A stretch of 64,000 nucleotides of DNA from Conus ventricosus. Taxonomy: Eukaryota; Mollusca; Gastropoda; Neogastropoda; Conidae. A program made the position numbers and the translations under genes. This document shows, piece by piece, positions 55,116 through 64,000 of this stretch. Under the pieces are notes generated by a model. That model worked only from the letters and a program-made list of their open reading frames with translations. It was not told where the DNA came from and ran no database searches. How positions within the stretch are numbered: the first letter of the stretch is position 1; each line of letters opens with the position of its first letter. The stretch covers positions 60,053,823-60,117,822 of the forward strand of contig CM031604.1 in the NCBI GenBank assembly GCA_018398815.1, in the 5' to 3' direction.

Positions 55116-56920
55116 TAAAAGCTTGATTTTGTAATACAAAAGAAAATACTAAGGACAGCAAAGAAACATGATAAATGAGATTTCTGGCAAATGATATTAA
55201 CGTGCAAGATGCACAAGGTTCATACTAGTATAACGTTTCAAAACTCGTTTCCCATATTTTTAACTCTCCACTCACACAGAATTCCTAATCTCAAAATGTA
55301 AAATATCAAAATGCATTCTAGAATATGTGGATTCTTTATAGCTTGCTGGCTGGATATGTGAATATGACATTATGATTTTAATGGTCATGTGTTGCATATG
55401 GTTAACACTTGTCAAATTCCCCAAACATTAGTCATACTTTCTATTTTTCCCAAAACTTGCAACATCCTTTAAGAAAATGCCAGCTCAGTTCTTAACTTTT
55501 CCAACTGTTCAAATACAATCCCTCTACACATCAAATACTCCCTTGCACCGACTATGTTGGTTTTCACAAATACAAATGAAGGTTTTAAAAGCAGAATCAT
55601 GAAGGGTCTGTGACAGCAGACAATGCTTCTGGCCAGCCAATAACTGGGTCACTTCCCACATGCATGCAACACAACATTAAATATTTTCCATCATACCAAA
55701 CTGAAGACAAACTGGGAAATTCAATTCACTATCTGTCCATGCGTTTTTCAACTTAAAACCATATTTATCATTTCAGTGCTTCATCCGCCCCATACCTTAA
55801 AAGAGGCCATACATATTCGTTTATCAAATCAGGCCTTTTCTGTGTTAAACTTAGTCACAGAGCTTGCATGAATGTCAACACAACTGTGATGCCTTCAGAG
55901 CAGGGAATATTGCTTACTGATGAAATCCTGTTCAACAAAATTTGCATTTTGTCCTCTGTCACATTAGATTTATGCAGGTTCCAAAGTTATCATTTTCAGG
56001 ATAGAAAATCTGTGGTGGCTTCCGAACTGGTAAAAGTTTGTTGATGAAATCCTGTTCAATGAACATGATTTTAAGTGGAGCTAGCCTTGCAGTCACACAA
56101 TGATGTATGCACCATTTGAATGTTATACCGTAAACACTGTTCTCAAGTGTTCAGCGAAAGGAAAACAATTTCCTGATGAATTCCTGTTTGATCAAAATGT
56201 ATTCATATTTGTGGAAGACTGAACTCAGTTTCCAATGTACCCCCATTACAAATGCAGGGGCATAATGAGGCTTCAATGACCAGGCCGGAAATGTAATGAG
56301 AACTGGTTCTCAAAGCTTTCCGTGCCTCAAAATTGATTCAACTTCCATGCTGGAAAGTACAAGTTATGAGTCTTAAAAATTTTCAAGGGTGGTGGATACT
56401 TCAGCCTGACCATAATGTGCATGATCTGACTCTAAATTCATTTTTGTTCCTCAATCACCATATTCATTAAGCCAACACCACTTCCCCTTTTCAAGCTTGA
56501 CTAGAATACTGAAATAGCTTCAGTCTCGCTCACTGAATTTCTCCACATTGTCAAGGCCTTACAGCCAACACACAGGACTTACTTCCTACATACTAAACTA
56601 TAAAGCACAAAGCGGATACCTCAAACAATGGTCCTCATCACAATGAAACTGGGTTTTGACCAACCGAACAGGGACTGCTTTTTTGCTGCAGCCAAGTCAA
56701 CCAATTTTTCGTAGTTTATCCAAGGAAATACTTGCAAGACTGGAGAAAACTGAGCTCTCAAAAGGATAAAAATGAAAGCAGTTTGCCATATGCTGGCAAC
56801 CCCATTCAAAACAAAGATGCAGAATTATCCCTCTTAGGATCTGGTTTCTTTGTAAAACAATGAAAAAGATAGCATAGACAATGGGCCTGCTAAATTCACA
56901 TCATAACAGAAAGCACATTA
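55116..56920. other. No gene; three diverged ~125-bp repeat units at 55905-56210
   Basis: No coding frame is recognised. TGATGAAATCCTGTTCAA or a close variant appears at about 55918, 56042 and 56174, each followed by a YRAAATK-like stretch, giving a spacing of 124-132 bases. This is an old tandem repeat. Confidence 0.55.
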
Positions 56921-56922
56921 TA

Positions 56923-57253
56923 TTAACCTTTCCCGTACGCCGTGGGTCCACATGGACCCACAGGGGTAATTTTTAATTGATAAAAAAAAGTTTTAAAGCT
57001 GGCTTCACTAAATTTTATGACTGTCAATATAGCATAGCCCCACTTCTGTACCAAATTGTCTTTGTTTTTGTCAAAAAACAGAAGAGTAAACAAACAACAA
57101 ACGTCCCAGTACGTCGTGGGTCCGAGCGGACCCATACTTTCAAAGAACAAACCTTGTTGAGCGCCGTACGTCGTGGTCCGAGCGGACCCATGCTTTGAAA
57201 CAGAACAAACCTTGAGCGCCGTACGTCGTGGGTCCGAGCGGACCCATGCCTTC
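56923..57253 (+). mobile_element. piggyBac-type terminus with palindromic subterminal repeats
   Basis: TTAA (56923-56926) is followed by CCTTTCCCGTACGCCGTGGG and a TCCACATGGA palindrome. Downstream come three copies of GTACGTCGTGGGTCCGAGCG then GACCCAT (57109, 57167 in a slightly shortened form, 57222). Each contains the near-perfect hairpin TGGGTCCG-AG-CGGACCCA. TTAA is the piggyBac target. The transposase gene downstream and the similar TTAA-CCTTCGCCGTA end at 59010 support this being the left end of its element. The matching right end was not found. Confidence 0.65.
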
Positions 57254-57352
57254 TAAAGACACAGAATCTGAACCTCCCGTTCGCAATCCATTTCCCGCAA
57301 AGCGCTAGCCTCAGCAGAATGGCTGGCATCACCGACATAAACACGCGACTGC

Positions 57353-57364
57353 TGCGCATGCGCA
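57353..57364 (+). promoter_or_regulatory. NRF-1-type site in the piggyBac gene's likely promoter
   Basis: TGCGCATGCGCA is a perfect match to the palindromic NRF-1 consensus. It lies about 100 bases before a good donor (GAGGTAAGTG at 57470), within a locally GC- and CpG-richer stretch (57160-57440). No TATA box is seen. Confidence 0.5.
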
Positions 57365-57469
57365 TGTGGCCAAATTTTGCTACAGTGGCGGGAATCGCTC
57401 TCTCTCCACGTGTCTCTGGGACTGCAAGTTCGACGTCAAATTCATCAGATCTGCATTCTAAACTTCTGA
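57365..57469 (+). other. Probable 5' non-coding exon of the piggyBac gene
   Basis: Ends CTTCTGAG before GTAAGTGC, a consensus donor. The next acceptor is TTTCCTTTCAG ending at 58095, just before the ATG-bearing exon. The start is a guess, placed after the NRF-1-type site. Confidence 0.45.
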
Positions 57470-57559
57470 GGTAAGTGCTTTATAATCTGATTAGCATACA
57501 ACTCACAAAACAATATCTAGGGAATCATGTTATATATTTCGGAATGCAATCGTACAGGA

Positions 57560-57660
57560 GGCAAAATTACGGTAATAATATTAATAATAATAATAATGAT
57601 TATTTATATAACAGACTGTCAAGAAGACTGCTCTATGTGCTTTACAAAAATGACAATACA
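57560..57660 (-). mobile_element. SINE/LINE 3' tail with (AAT)n
   Basis: ATTAATAATAATAATAATGA at the plus-strand left side, then TATTTATATAACAGACTGTC and CTATGTGCTTTAC. Reversed, this is a GTAAAGCACATAGAG...ATAAATAATCATTATT tail, like the end of the SINE at 35636-36028. It lies in the first intron of the piggyBac gene. Confidence 0.6.
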
Positions 57661-57869
57661 TGTATACATGACAACTAACCATTTTGAAAGCAGAGGTGCA
57701 ATGACCAATTCATCAGAGTACTGTGTTTTGGATATTGTAGGCCTACACACTACTTGTAACGGTACTGTATCAGATACCGACGTCTCTTTTTTTTTTTTTT
57801 TTTACCAGCGGCAGGCCAGATCTGGTAACATAAACATCCTCCTGGTGCTCCAGCTTCTGTAGGCCAGTG

Positions 57870-57980
57870 TGAGTAGTGTGTGCGTGTGTGTGATTGTGGT
57901 GTGCGTGTGTGTGTGGTGTGTGTGTGTGTATGCATGTGTGTGGTGTGTGTGAGTGCACGCGCGCGCACGCGCGATTGTGA
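57870..57980. repeat. GT/GC-rich alternating tract
   Basis: GTGTGTG with GTGGTGTG and ATGCATGTGTG interruptions, then CGCGCGCACGCGCG. Alternating purine-pyrimidine and intronic. The frames on both strands are repeat translations. Confidence 0.92.
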
Positions 57981-58095
57981 GTGTGTCAGTGTGCATGCGG
58001 ACGCAAACTTGCCTAATTTCACCATTATGTTATCTGCTACATACATGGAAATAAGTTATCAGCATTATCCACCTAAAAATCGAATTTCCTTTCAG

Positions 58096-58170
58096 TTCAA
58101 TTCAACCCAATGGCTGAAAGAATGAACATCTTCGAGGCTCTGACCATCGCAAATGGCGAAGATATTGAAG
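58096..58170 (+). CDS. piggyBac transposase, exon with start codon
   Basis: Acceptor TTTCCTTTCAG to 58095, ATG at 58110, and donor GTACGA at 58171. Encodes MAERMNIFEALTIANGEDIE plus one base (phase 1). The short acidic N-terminus is usual for piggyBac-type transposases, which begin with a disordered acidic region. The start is chosen because it is the only ATG before the splice site whose frame matches exon two. Confidence 0.72.
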
Positions 58171-58344
58171 GTACGAAAGTTATCATTTGACGACTGTGTT
58201 GATCATTTTCTTTTGTCTACACTACATTGACATCCCTCAAAATTTTCACATTTGTAATAGTTTGGACGAAAGTGTCCCACGGACACACTTCTAACGAAAT
58301 GGGAACATCCCAGATTTTGATAGGTTCCGATGTTTAGGTTTTTC

Positions 58345-58555
58345 AATCTCTCTCTCTCTCTCTCTCTCGCTCTCTCTCTCTCGTGCTTAGAACAAACTGC
58401 TCCCAATGTTTTTCTCAAGACACAACGACCAAATGTTTCCCTTCCACGTACCACTGCTGCTAGCAATCGCCTTTTACATAAAAACAAAGGTGACTAGCTA
58501 TGAGCGCAAGCATCTAACATTACCTGTGGATCGCAATGACATTTTTTCCGTGGAT

Positions 58556-58586
<31 letters not shown>

Positions 58587-58640
58587 CGCGTGCGTGCGTG
58601 CTTGTGTGTGTGCAAGTGTGTGTGTGTGCGCGCGCGCGCC
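58345..58640. repeat. CT and GT/GC microsatellites
   Basis: (CT)n 58345-58383, then after unique sequence (GT)n and (GC)n at 58555-58640, all in the intron between the first two coding exons. Confidence 0.92.
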
Positions 58641-58852
58641 ACGTGTGTCCATGCAGATGTGTGCGAGTGTGATGTCTTTGCGTGTGTGTGCACACATGTA
58701 AGTGTGTGTGCATGCATAGTACGAAGGCAGTCTGGCATGTAAGAATGAACCAAGATATCAGAGAAGACACTGACCACTTTGTGTGATTTTTACTGAAGCG
58801 ACTCATTTATTTTCAAATCGAGACATCAACAACTAAATGTCCTTCTTTACAG

Positions 58853-58963
58853 TCTCGGGGCTGCTTGACGGACCTGATCAGCTGGACAATGGTCTCCAAA
58901 GTGGTGATGATCACACTAGCGATGAGGAGCCCGACATTGCGACTCTGAGGAGTATCGCTGGAA
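58853..58963 (+). CDS. piggyBac transposase, second coding exon
   Basis: Acceptor TTCTTTACAG to 58852 and donor GTAGGT at 58964. 111 bases, phase 1 in and out. Encodes VSGLLDGPDQLDNGLQSGDD then HTSDEEPDIATLRSIAG. Acidic and low in complexity, as expected for the N-terminal region ahead of the transposase domain. The phases match both neighbours. Confidence 0.75.
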
Positions 58964-59013
58964 GTAGGTTCAGTTGAAACATTTCTTTTATGTCTATAGA
59001 TTTGAATACTTAA

Positions 59014-60036
59014 CCTTCGCCGTATGAGGCTCAGATTTATAGCATTTGTCGACCCTGTACAGTTCTATCACGCATGCTTTTCAAGTAGGGATTTTCCTTA
59101 ACAGCTGAATGTCCGTCGTGGAGTCTACCATGCTTTCCGTATAGGCGTTTTCCTTCACTGCTCAGCGTGCGTGTTAGCACCACGGCTGACGGGCACTCGG
59201 CATATGCCGCGACCTACTCATGACCCGCCGGTGGAGGGAGAATTTACAGCCGCAGTGCGGCACGCGCTAGCGGCCTTGCCCTTCGCTCAACTGACAGGTG
59301 TCGGATATCTTATCGCAAGTCTGTTTAGCAGCACAGCGTCATCTAAAACTCCCGTTAGTTGGGTAGCACGCTGCAATTCTTTTTGACTATCCTTGTGAAG
59401 AGAGTGCACAGTTTGTCTATCCTCCATTTCTCTCTCTCTCTCTCTCCCTGTCTCTCTCCCTCCCTCTCTCTCTCTCCCTCTGTCTGTATATCTGTTTCTC
59501 TCTTCCTTTTCTCTCTCTCTTCCTTATCTTTGTATACCTGTCTGTCTGTGTGCTTGTGTGCCTGCCTGCTCGGAAGCGGGAGCACACGCCCATTTGCGTG
59601 TATGAGTGCGTGCGCGAGCATGTTTGTGATTGCATTCGACAGAGCGCGGTGTGTATGTGTGTGTGTGTGCGCGCGCGCGCGCGCGCGTGCGTGTGTGTGT
59701 GTGTGTGTGTAAGCTCGAGCGCACGCGTGTGTGTTGTGTGTGTGTGTGTGTGTGGCGCGCGTGTGTGTGTGCGTGTGTGTGCGCGCGCGCTCGCGCGCAT
59801 GTATGTGCGAGTGTGTAAGCGCGAGCACTTGTTATTTTGTTTATCTTCGTACTATTTGTTTTTGTTTATCAACATTTCATCCTATGATATTGCTGCATGT
59901 ATTTACAGTAGATTAGCAAGGACAGGTTGGAAGAACAGGCATGCCTAAAACCTTTATCCTTGAATAAAAAACGTTGTTAATATGCCCCAAATACGGAGAG
60001 ACTGGGTGGTGCTGCACCCAGAGTCAACGGCGAAGG
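59014..60036. mobile_element. TTAA-flanked piggyBac-type non-autonomous element nested in intron
   Basis: TTAA duplicated at 59010-59013 and 60037-60040. Termini are CCTTCGCCGT and its reverse complement, 10 bp perfect with looser similarity beyond. Length 1023. The interior holds a CT tract, GT/GC tracts and a subterminal repeat (CATGCTTT-C-GTAxGGxxTTTTCCTT twice near 59075-59160), but no transposase. The termini resemble the larger element's TTAACCTTTCCCGTA end, so the same transposase family probably moved it. It sits in the second intron of the transposase gene. Confidence 0.8.
59430..59820. repeat. CT tract and long GT/GC alternating tracts
   Basis: (CT)n with CCTC and TGTCTG interruptions to about 59550. 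Then GTGTGTGCGCGCGCGCGCGC and related tracts at 59650-59820, prone to left-handed DNA by composition. It lies inside the nested element. Confidence 0.93.
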
Positions 60037-60398
60037 TTAAAGCAGTATTTGCTGTTATCAGTAATTTTCATCATATGAGGCACATATAAATTTTGTGTTT
60101 TCAATGTTAGCGTGCCTGTTCACGCGTGCGCGCACGCGCGTATGTGTGCATGTGTGCGATTTCGTGCGCATGTGCCTTTTGTGAGCATGATGACAGATAG
60201 GGATGGGGTGGAGATGTAGGAATGTGGGTGGGGTGTGTCGTTTGTCATTGATCTGGCCGTTTTCTTTATACATGTGCTGCGCTTGCCCATGATCATCCGT
60301 GGAGGTAGAGAGGCAGTTAGAGAGAGTGTGGAGACTATAAAGCATTTGTAGGATGACTATGTGCCTTTTGCTTCATGCATGCATTGTCATCTTTACAG

Positions 60399-62237
60399 CT
60401 AACAGGTCCATGCAGGCTCAAACGCTCGACGAAGCTGCCTCTGGGCCAAACTTCGTGTTTCCATCTGACTCGGAGGACTCCGATGCCGATGATTTTCCCT
60501 TACTGAGGGCTCGGATGGAAGCTGCGAGCCAGGTGGAAAGTCGGTCAGGCGAAACGGCTGAACCTGCACCAGGAACCCATGCCAGTCAGGACCAGACATT
60601 TGTTGCCAAAGATGGCACAAGATGGAGCAGTGAGCCTCCTGTCTCCATGGGGCGCATTTCGGCTGAAAATGTTTTCAGGGCTCCTAGAAATCAGACACCA
60701 GGATGTGATCATGTCAAAGAGGCTGTTGATGCTTTTATGCTGTTCTTCTCCAAAATATTATTTGATTTACTCGTAAAATACACCAATCTAGAGGGGATCC
60801 GCAAGAAAGGCAAAAAGTTCGTCAAAACTGATGAAACAGAAATGAAAGGCTTTGTAGGATGTCTTTTGTTTCTTGGTGCTATGAAGCAAAACATGCTGCC
60901 TACAACGGTTGTGTTTGATGCTTTTTATGGGCAGAAGTTAGTGAGAGCCAATTTTAGCCGGAATCGTTTTTTGCAGCTGCTCTCGTTCATCCGCTTCGAT
61001 GACAAAGCAACACGCAAGGCCAGAAGGCGTGATGATGTGTTTGCACCATTCAGGGATTTCTGGGTAGAATTTACCCAAAATTTGAAAAAAACATATTCCA
61101 GGACCCTTCATTACTGTCGATGAGCAGCTTGTCCCCTTTCGTGGACGCTGCTCATTCCTTCAGTACCTGCCGTCAAAGCCAGACAGATATGGTCTGAAGA
61201 TCTTTTGGGCGGCAGAGGCTGGAACAAATTACCCTCTCGTTGCTGAACCCTACTTGGGCAAACCTCTCGGTGCCCAACGACAGGAGAACCTGGGGCGAAA
61301 TGTAGCAATCAAACTGTCATCGCCCTTCTACAACACAGGAAGAAATATAACCGCTGACAACTTTTTCACAGACATGGTACTGTCAAATACGCTACGGGAC
61401 AATGGTCTAACTTTTGTTGGCACTGTTAGAAGCAACAGGACATTCCTTCCAGAACCATTTAAACAAAAAACAGGGCAAGATCTCCATGGCTCATCATTCG
61501 TGTTCAAGGACAAAACCACCCTTGTCAACTACCAATCCAAATCCAACAAAAACGTGGTTGTCTTGAGCACGATGCATCATGACAGAGCTGTAGACCCACT
61601 GGCAAGAAAGAAGAAGCCAGACATGATCCGATTCTACAATGGCACGAAAGGGGCGGTAGATGCCATGGACAAAATGGCACACGCATATTCGACAAAGAGG
61701 GTGACCAAGAGATGGCCAGTGGTCATGTTTTACAACTCCATTGACCTTGCCACCATCGCTGCCAGGGTCATCTGGCAAAAGAAATTTCCGAAAGACAGGC
61801 TCTCGCACCCTGATATGAGACAACAATTCATTATCCGAGTTGCAGAGCAGCTGTGCTTGGAGAGAATTCAGACAAGGCTCATAGCAAAAAATCTGTCTAG
61901 ACCTCTGAGGTCAACACTGACCTCTGTTGCAGAACATCTGGGCAACAAAGAGGTCGTAGAAACACCTGCAGCAGGAGTAAAGAGGAGGCGCCCAACTGCA
62001 TCGGGTTCTGGCGATAGATCTGCACCACAAACTGCTAGGCCTACAGACGGTGACAAGAAGTCCAAAGGACGCTGCGGATTCTGTCACTGGAAGTCTGATA
62101 GGAAGAGCAGAATGTCTTGCTTCAACTGCCGCAACTGGATGTGCAAGGAGCATGCTTCCAACACTTGTCCGGAGTGCGCCGAGTTGGTCTCCAGCAGCAC
62201 TGTGATCACCATCCATGAGGAGAGTGGCACTCACTGA
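60399..62237 (+). CDS. piggyBac transposase, main exon
   Basis: Acceptor CATCTTTACAG to 60398 and stop TGA at 62235-62237. Begins TNRSMQAQTLDEAASGPNF, then acidic linker (DSEDSDADDFPLL), then the DDE_Tnp_1_7-type domain. Catalytic Asp blocks are FITVDEQLVPFRG (61110), ITADNFFTD (61350) and YNGTKGAVDAMDKM (61636). The C-terminus is a cysteine-rich domain (CGFCHWKSD...MSCFNCRNWMC...CPEC, 62070-62175) that binds the element's ends in this family. One extra A in a 7-A run (61085-61091) shifts the frame. Without it the three exons give 2010 bases, 669 residues, a normal length. It could be a mobile transposase or a domesticated PGBD-like gene. Confidence 0.88.
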
Positions 62238-62238
62238 C

Positions 62239-62292
62239 TCTAATGGTGCCAACAAAAGTTGGATGATTGTCCCGTAGCGTATTTGACTCAAA
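62239..62292 (-). pseudogene. Inverted piggyBac transposase fragment
   Basis: The minus strand reads SNTLRDNHPTFVGTIR, nearly the same as SNTLRDNGLTFVGTVR encoded at about 61383-61430. DNA identity is roughly 85% over about 50 bases. It starts two bases after the transposase stop codon. The rest of the minus-strand frame up to 62394 does not match clearly. Confidence 0.7.
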
Positions 62293-62479
62293 ATGCCCAT
62301 GAAAAGCATCCAATCTTTTACATTTTGATGGAATACACTTGTGCCCATCACGTGCAATGATTCTTTTATTCACTGTTTTTCCTACCGTCAGCATTTCTTG
62401 TCCGATTCTTCACGTAATTTTGGCACCAAGTCGTTAGGTACACCAACTTCATGTAAATGTATTTGTACATATTTTTATG

Positions 62480-62900
62480 TTCTAGAGGCAGACTGCCGCG
62501 CTGTAACACTCTCCTCTCTGCGTCCCCCATCTGTCTCATAAGTAAATTTCAAACAGTTCAAAACCATGCTGCCCGCCTCGTGTTTCCTTCATCTTCATTT
62601 GACCACATTATGCCATTATTGCGCTCCCTTCACTGAATCCCTGTCCAGCAAACGACCTCATTCAAAGTTGTATCTCTCTGCTATAAATCCTCTTGTCCTC
62701 CATATCTAACTGATTTGTATGTAACACGTGTATACAGCATCATGTGAACTCCACTTTGTCTTCACTAAAACTTTTGGTCAACCATCTTTTGCCCATCAAG
62801 CTCCTCTTGTCTGGAATCCACTTCCATATCAAGCTCCTCTGTCAATCTTCAAACCAGGCGTTGACACTTTTTCTTTCCAACTTGACATACGATTCACATC
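62480..62900 (+). pseudogene. LINE reverse transcriptase C-terminus (CR1/L2-like)
   Basis: Reads FQTVQNHAARLVFPSSSFDH, IMPLLRSLH, then FKVVSLCYKSSCPPYLTDLY. After a shift it reads TKTFGQPSFAHQAPLVWNPLP and SIFKPGVDTFSF. These are the VQNxAARL, H-PLL-LHWLP, YK-PPYL and W-N-LP blocks of CR1/L2-type C-termini. It is not continued upstream, so 5'-truncated. Confidence 0.85.
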
Positions 62901-63026
62901 CTGGTGTCTTTGGAATGTGTTGTGCGTTTGCTTGCAGATGCTTATACGTTGATGATTTCTGCCTTTTGGTTGTTATGATGGTGGTGGGAGTGGGGGTGCG
63001 GTGTGGGATGAGATAGACGTGAGGGT

Positions 63027-63114
63027 TAGATAAGATAAGATAAGATAATGTTGCTTATAGCCCAGCCGACCGCAAAGGGCCACATCAGGGCTGTCACGTT
63101 AAAATCAACTCACC
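63027..63114 (-). mobile_element. Very short SINE-like insertion with 12-bp target duplication
   Basis: 88 bases, minus orientation: TGGTGAGTTGATTTTAACG, TGACAGCCCTGATGTGGCCC, TTTGCGGTCGGCTGGGCTAT, ending in (TTATC)n. Perfect direct repeats AGACGTGAGGGT flank it (63015-63026 and 63115-63126). This is the most complete of the three copies in the window. Between 63127 and 63370 there is no other feature. Confidence 0.9.
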
Positions 63115-63369
63115 AGACGTGAGGGTGGGCATTTGGGTAAGTGAATGGGAGAGGAGGTGCAGGGGCCGGAAGTTGTGATCTTGTTGGTATGATTACTTTT
63201 AGTGTATGTCTTGGTTGTAGATGCTGTTCTTTCTTGTTTGTTTTATCATTTTATATGTGTTTCTCTCACTGTAAGCACCCAGGGCATTTTTTAAATTGGG
63301 CGTTTGAAATATTCTCAAAGATAATGATAATAGTAATCGTCTTTGTTACCCTTGTTGAATTATCGCCAT

Positions 63370-63547
63370 CATGTGTGTGTGTGTGTGTGGTCTGTGTGTG
63401 TGTGTGTCTGTGTGTGTGTGTGTGTGTGTGGTTTGTGCGAGCGAGTATGTGCGTGCGTGCGCATGTATGCGCGTGCAAGCCCTGCTCTTGCGTATGTGCA
63501 TGCAGTTCGAAAGCATCTGCGTGCACGTGTGTGTGTGTGTGTGGTGC

Positions 63548-63628
<81 letters not shown>

Positions 63629-63630
63629 TG
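63370..63630. repeat. GT, GC-containing and GA microsatellites
   Basis: GT tracts with GGTCTG and GGTTTG breaks, a TGCGTGCGTGCGC section, then (GT)n joined to (GA)n at 63565-63625. From 63630 to the window end nothing else is recognised. Confidence 0.95.
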
Positions 63631-64000
63631 TGCGAGTGATTTCTCAGCCAACTGAACAAATTCAGTCTCTTTACTAAACCAATAAACCATTGTTGACAGA
63701 AATGTGCTTGTGTGTGTGTGTGTTTTCCCCCGTTACAGAGTGAGTGGACTTTACATTCTGTGTGTGAGACATATTGTTAGAGTGTTCCGTGTAAATTCTT
63801 CACTGGAGGCTCTCGTTATTGAAAATTAGGCTGAAACTATTTTTAGTATGCTAAAGAAGCATCAAGTCGGATACATGTAGGCCTACAGTCACTCCTAAAC
63901 ACATGCTCCCTCTCTTCCGTGTCCATATTTTGTTAAGTCCATCACAAGCGCACTTTCCTCTCATACATATATTCGTACATTCTTGCACACAAGATCTGCA

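Noticed and set aside
57750..59948. His/Thr- and Cys/Val-rich frames of up to 157 codons
   Set aside because: GT/GC microsatellite translations inside introns and the nested element.
63141..63677. 178-codon frame
   Set aside because: Mostly GT and GA microsatellite translation. The non-repeat start has no domain.

Overview
The window looks like nuclear DNA of a marine invertebrate, most likely a gastropod mollusc. This is an inference from spliced genes with long introns, abundant GT/GA/ATT simple repeats, tRNA-headed SINEs, many families of dead LINEs, and a Polinton. There is one 100-N scaffold gap (16558-16657). Most of the sequence is mobile-element debris. Three loci look like real spliced genes.

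Layout. 0.5-15.6 kb: a heavily frameshifted Polinton/Maverick (adintovirus-like) element, bracketed by about 210-bp inverted repeats. It carries remains of a capsid protein, a protein-primed DNA polymerase B, an integrase and several small conserved Polinton genes. 15.6-23.4 kb: a gap, microsatellites, a 28-bp minisatellite and a 26-bp satellite lying in and around exons of a membrane receptor. These exons are an EGF-type ectodomain exon, a transmembrane exon and cytoplasmic exons whose splice phases agree. 23.7-28 kb: LINE fragments, and a 131-bp perfect inverted-repeat element whose minus strand contains a hammerhead ribozyme fold. 32.8-41.1 kb: a two-coding-exon gene for a 54-residue Tom6-like protein. 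Its 7.9-kb intron holds a 5'-inverted LINE, other LINE pieces and several SINEs. 42.3-43.8 kb: a Tc1-type transposon with intact ends and a broken transposase. 44-56.9 kb: LINE debris (RNase H piece, L1-like C-terminus), MITE-like repeats, a 770-bp tandem duplication and a hAT-like N-terminal fragment. 56.9-62.3 kb: a piggyBac-type end with palindromic subterminal repeats, then a spliced piggyBac transposase gene whose second intron holds a smaller TTAA-flanked element. 62.3-64 kb: an inverted transposase fragment, a LINE C-terminus, a tiny SINE with perfect target duplications, and microsatellites.

The strongest unusual signals are the hammerhead ribozyme inside a perfect inverted repeat, the very short retroposon family with target-site duplications, the intron-bearing piggyBac gene with its nested element, and the Polinton gene set. 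All readings come from eye translation and motif recognition. No database search was run.
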